Source: Castor canadensis (taxonomy: Eukaryota; Chordata; Mammalia; Rodentia; Castoridae). Taken from it: a stretch of DNA of 64,000 nt. The stretch spans positions 68,481,910 through 68,545,909 of the forward strand of contig NC_133395.1 in the NCBI RefSeq assembly GCF_047511655.1, given 5' to 3'. The first letter of the stretch is position 1. Each line of letters opens with the position of its first letter. This document shows positions 46,341 through 64,000 of the stretch, piece by piece. The translations under genes and the position numbers were made by a program. Under the pieces are notes generated by a model. That model was not told the DNA's origin. It searched no databases and saw only the letters and a list, made by a program, of their open reading frames with translations.

Positions 46341-47868
46341 CCAAGTCCCTAGTGGGACTCCCAAGTATAGTGATGAGCAGAGATTTTTGGAGTTAGAGCA
46401 CAGGGTACTGTGATTATAGATAGAGGCTGATCGGAATTAAGAAAAATGATTATTAATCTCTGAGTAGAATCAGGTCTTTTTTTTTTTAAAGAAAATTAAA
46501 AAGGGTGTTGGTTTGAGTCGTCTGAAGGTTATAATATTAAAGAGTTAAGATTAAAAATTGAGAGGAGGTTGAATTGCCTCTAGGTAATACTGGAAAAATT
46601 AGTCGGCCTCTGCCTTATTCTGAAAGTGGAGCCTTCGATGATGTGGTTTTCAGAGAGGTTCTGGTAAATTAGGTATACCGGCAGAATGTTTGCTTTGTAA
46701 GAGGTGCACGAAGTTACTTATTAGTTTTGTCTGCAATACTTAAGTAATTTAAAGGTACAATCTCCAAACAGTTTAATAAAAAGAATTTTAATTTTACAGT
46801 GGTCGCATTCTACGTGTTCAGTATGTAGTTTTATCTTCAGATTTAGTGGTCAGAATTTTTTCACTTAACCTGAATTCAACTTAAACATCCTATGAGCAAT
46901 TTGAAGATAGGATAAATATTAATTTTTAAATGATCATTTCTGGAACTTGTACTGTGCCTATAATTTATTAGTAGTTTTCTTCCTCTTCCCCCCCCCCTCC
47001 TTTTTTTTGTAGTTTTTTCTTTAGCCCTGAACTGGCAAAAACCTAAGCTTTGGGGTTTATCAAAAACAAAAGTTTTACATAGGAAATCTTTCTGTCATCA
47101 GCTGTGTAGACGTGCATCAGTGGTTAGGGAATTAGGCAAAGAATTAGACTAAAAATAAGCATTATTTATCATTTTCAGAGCCCACATACACCATCTTTGT
47201 GGTAGGAAGACAGGATAGAGCAGTTGATCTCAACACTGGCATTAACTTTACTCATCTAGAGAATTCCAAAAATGCTGATCCCTGGATCCCATTAAGGACC
47301 AATTAATCTGAATCCCAGTGGTGGGGTTTGGGCATACCATTATTTAACGTTCAGTAGGTTACTCTATTTTGCAGCCAAAATGAACACCTCTGTATTGCAG
47401 GGAAGAGATCATAAGCAAAGAAAGGCTGAAGCCATCTGGAAAATTTGGACTGTGACATTCGTGGAGATATATTTGGAGACCTTACAACAGACATGAAGAT
47501 TATGATCTGTAAAGACAACTGTATAGTGGTCAAAGCCAGTGCTAGAATAACCCATAGGAAAAGTGACATCTTCAATACCCATAGAGAAGACATTTAGAAA
47601 ATATTTATTCTTTTCTGTCTTTGGGTGTTAAATATTTCTTGGAAGAAAGGGAATAATGATTTTAATTTGCAAATACCTTGCCCTACCTAGTGAAAACTAC
47701 TTTTCAAGAATGAGTAGGTAGGTTGCACTACATGAAATTTACTGTTGCAGATTATTAAAGTGTGTTAGAAATGTATGTATCTCAATTTCCTTGTTAATTA
47801 CTGAATAATCTCATTTCTTTTTATAACCTTAGGTTAACATATAGGTTTTGTTGATTTTGTTTTTATAG
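45707..47868 (+). other. SUPT20H: SUPT20H intron 1
   Basis: The first half is still CpG-rich and may hold regulatory sequence. The rest is AT-rich and carries one MER5-like DNA element near 47.2-47.35 kb. I see no SINE and no coding exon. The 108- and 119-codon open frames in the CpG part are on conflicting strands and look like GC-rich chance frames. Confidence 0.5.
47219..47350 (+). repeat. MER5A-like hAT remnant
   Basis: The text resembles the mammalian MER5 pattern of 'tctcaa-cactgg', 'tagagaattccaaaaatgctg', a 'ccctggatccc' block and a 'gaatcccagtggtggggt' block. Family by memory, in intron 1. Confidence 0.55.
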
Positions 47869-47871
47869 TGT

Positions 47872-47949
47872 ATGAGGTTAATATTAAAGACATGGTTTTC
47901 ATCTCACTTCATCAACACATATAAATTTTCTTTCTGGACCCCTGTTTGA
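47872..47949 (+). promoter_or_regulatory. uORF 1 in SUPT20H exon 2 (25 codons plus stop)
   Basis: The ATG at 47,872 opens a 25-codon frame that stops with TGA at 47,947-47,949, seven bases before the main ATG. It lies wholly inside the exon and upstream of the coding start. A repressive or reinitiation role is inference. Confidence 0.5.
47892..47924 (+). promoter_or_regulatory. uORF 2 in SUPT20H exon 2 (10 codons plus stop)
   Basis: The ATG at 47,892 (GACATGG, purine at -3 and G at +4, a good Kozak context) opens a 10-codon frame ending TAA. It overlaps uORF 1 in another frame. Confidence 0.5.
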
Positions 47950-47956
47950 TGTCAAG

Positions 47957-62818
<14,862 letters not shown>

Positions 62819-62984
62819 GTAAGTAATCTTTCCTATCTCCATTTCTAGTCTAGGTTCTTTTTAAGAACATTAACAAGTTCAGTAAATTGTGAGAAGGAGT
62901 AATTATTTTGTCTTTTATAAAGTACGATTTCTGTTTTAAAGAACAATTTTAATGCAGAACTAAATTATAGGTTCAACCTATTAT

Positions 62985-63064
62985 CTTAGTGCTCTGGAGG
63001 CTGAGGCAGGAGAATCATGAGTTCCAGGCTACAAAAGGAAACCCTGTGTCGAAATAAAAGCAAA
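62985..63064 (+). repeat. B1-like SINE, shortened
   Basis: Shows ctggaggctgaggcaggaga, 'atcatgagttccaggctac' and 'aaaccctgtgtcgaaa'. Located after exon 13. Confidence 0.65.
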
Positions 63065-63449
63065 AAAGAATTGCACATTTTACTTTTGGTTGTATATTGG
63101 TCATTCTCATACTAGCATATTCTGATGTCTCAATGGAAGTGTTCTAATTTTCTAAGTGCAACAGTAACTTCTTAAAGGAAGAAATTAGCATAATATATTA
63201 AATTAGATGAACCTTAGACAAAATAATGAGATGCTTTGTACATGTGGTATTTTGTATGTATGACAATGACAAATGCATATCAGCTTTCAAAAGTTTTATC
63301 TTCCTAAAATTGTCTAATATTTTCAATGTATATGTCCAGTATATGAAATTCTGCTATGTATTCTCTTAAGCTTAATGAAGTACTCCAGTGGACCTCTCAT
63401 TCCCAAAGTACCATGAAAAAGGAATCCTATACAGCCCTGCCAAGCATAG

Positions 63450-63622
63450 AGGGGCAGAGCAGCATAAGGGTTTGGGTTATAGGCTGGAGGATTCTAGGCA
63501 AATCACTTAGTCTCTCTGCTTAGTTCCCTATTGTGGAAATAATAGTGTGGACCACAGGAATGTGGTAAAGAGTACATGAGGTACTACTTGTAAAGTACTG
63601 AAAACAGTGATTAATAAATGTT
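63450..63622 (+). repeat. MIR
   Basis: Core 'ggattctaggcaaatcactt agtctctctgc' and a tail 'aaagtactgaaaacagtgat taataaatg' match the mammal-wide MIR order. Confidence 0.6.
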
Positions 63623-63796
63623 CCTTATGATTTTCATTTTATATATATATGTATAATAATGCTTTTAATCACTTATTAGTGTCATTACATTATATGTGCA
63701 TACTTGATACTATATGCTAATGCTTCACTTCAGAAGAACCATCTTGAGCTTTATTTTTAGGCAGTCTTTTTTTAATGTCTAAATTATATTTTTCTA

Positions 63797-64000
63797 TTTT
63801 TACTAGAATATATTCATTATACAGGGGTGATTCATTGTGACAATCCAAATAGTTTTATACTATACATTGGTTAGATCGTCCCCACAATCCCTTACTCCCG
63901 CTAACCCCTCCCTGCCCCACTTACAGCAATTATAAAGAGGTTTCATCCTTTTATTTTATATATTTATATGACACACATCAACCATATTCTCTTATCTTCA
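63797..64000. repeat. Interspersed repeat shared with 31,388-31,620 (probably lineage L1 3' end, antisense)
   Basis: Begins 'actagaatatattcattata' and runs through 'ggttagatcgtcccc' and 'caattataaagaggtttcat'. The same order appears at 31.4 kb. It is cut by the window edge. Confidence 0.6.

Larger units (their letters stand above)
62819..64000 (+). other. SUPT20H: Start of SUPT20H intron 13
   Basis: Holds a B1-like fragment, a MIR and an L1-type repeat at the edge. The next coding exon was not found here. Confidence 0.5.

Noticed and set aside
45450-46413. Overlapping 60-119-codon frames on both strands at the CpG island
   Set aside because: High GC suppresses stop codons. The frames conflict with each other and with the SUPT20H promoter, and none has a recognised domain.

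Overview
The window looks like nuclear DNA of a placental mammal, most likely a non-murine rodent. It is crowded with three SINE types: 7SL-derived B1-like units, tRNA-derived ID-like units and fusions of the two. It also carries older mammal-wide repeats (MIR, L2, L1M, MER5-like, MaLR-like) and one spliced gene whose exons translate to the mammalian SAGA subunit SUPT20H (SPT20 homolog, p38IP). The SINE mix suggests a beaver or kangaroo-rat type lineage, but this rests on memory of repeat styles and is weak.

Bases 1 to about 45,450 are an intergenic desert with no host protein-coding gene that I can support. It holds dozens of SINEs, a truncated L1 (12,939-14,646), old L1 and MaLR-like pieces, a 256-bp pyrimidine tract (32,031-32,287) and a purine tract near 23.5 kb. 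A layered endogenous retrovirus occupies 36,077-43,637. A plus-strand class I provirus split a B1-like SINE and left a 4-bp target duplication (CTCC). A second provirus of another family, with its own LTR and a histidine-type primer binding site, lies inside it on the minus strand. One later deletion can account for the missing halves of both. All retroviral genes are broken.

From about 45,470 a CpG-rich, TATA-less promoter opens the plus-strand SUPT20H gene. A proposed non-coding exon 1 ends near 45,706. Exon 2 (47,869-47,959) carries three upstream ATGs and ends exactly on the start codon. Eleven coding exons follow (49,237-62,818). All have GT-AG junctions and compatible phases, and they give about 331 N-terminal residues with no stop. 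The rest of the gene lies beyond the right edge. Introns hold SINEs, a complete Tigger-like DNA transposon, L2 and L1M remnants and a short minisatellite.

I found no CRISPR array, rRNA gene, intact tRNA gene or clearly new biological system. The most instructive parts are the nested retroviruses, the upstream-ORF cluster of SUPT20H and an unexplained diverged direct duplication at 18.2-19.0 kb.
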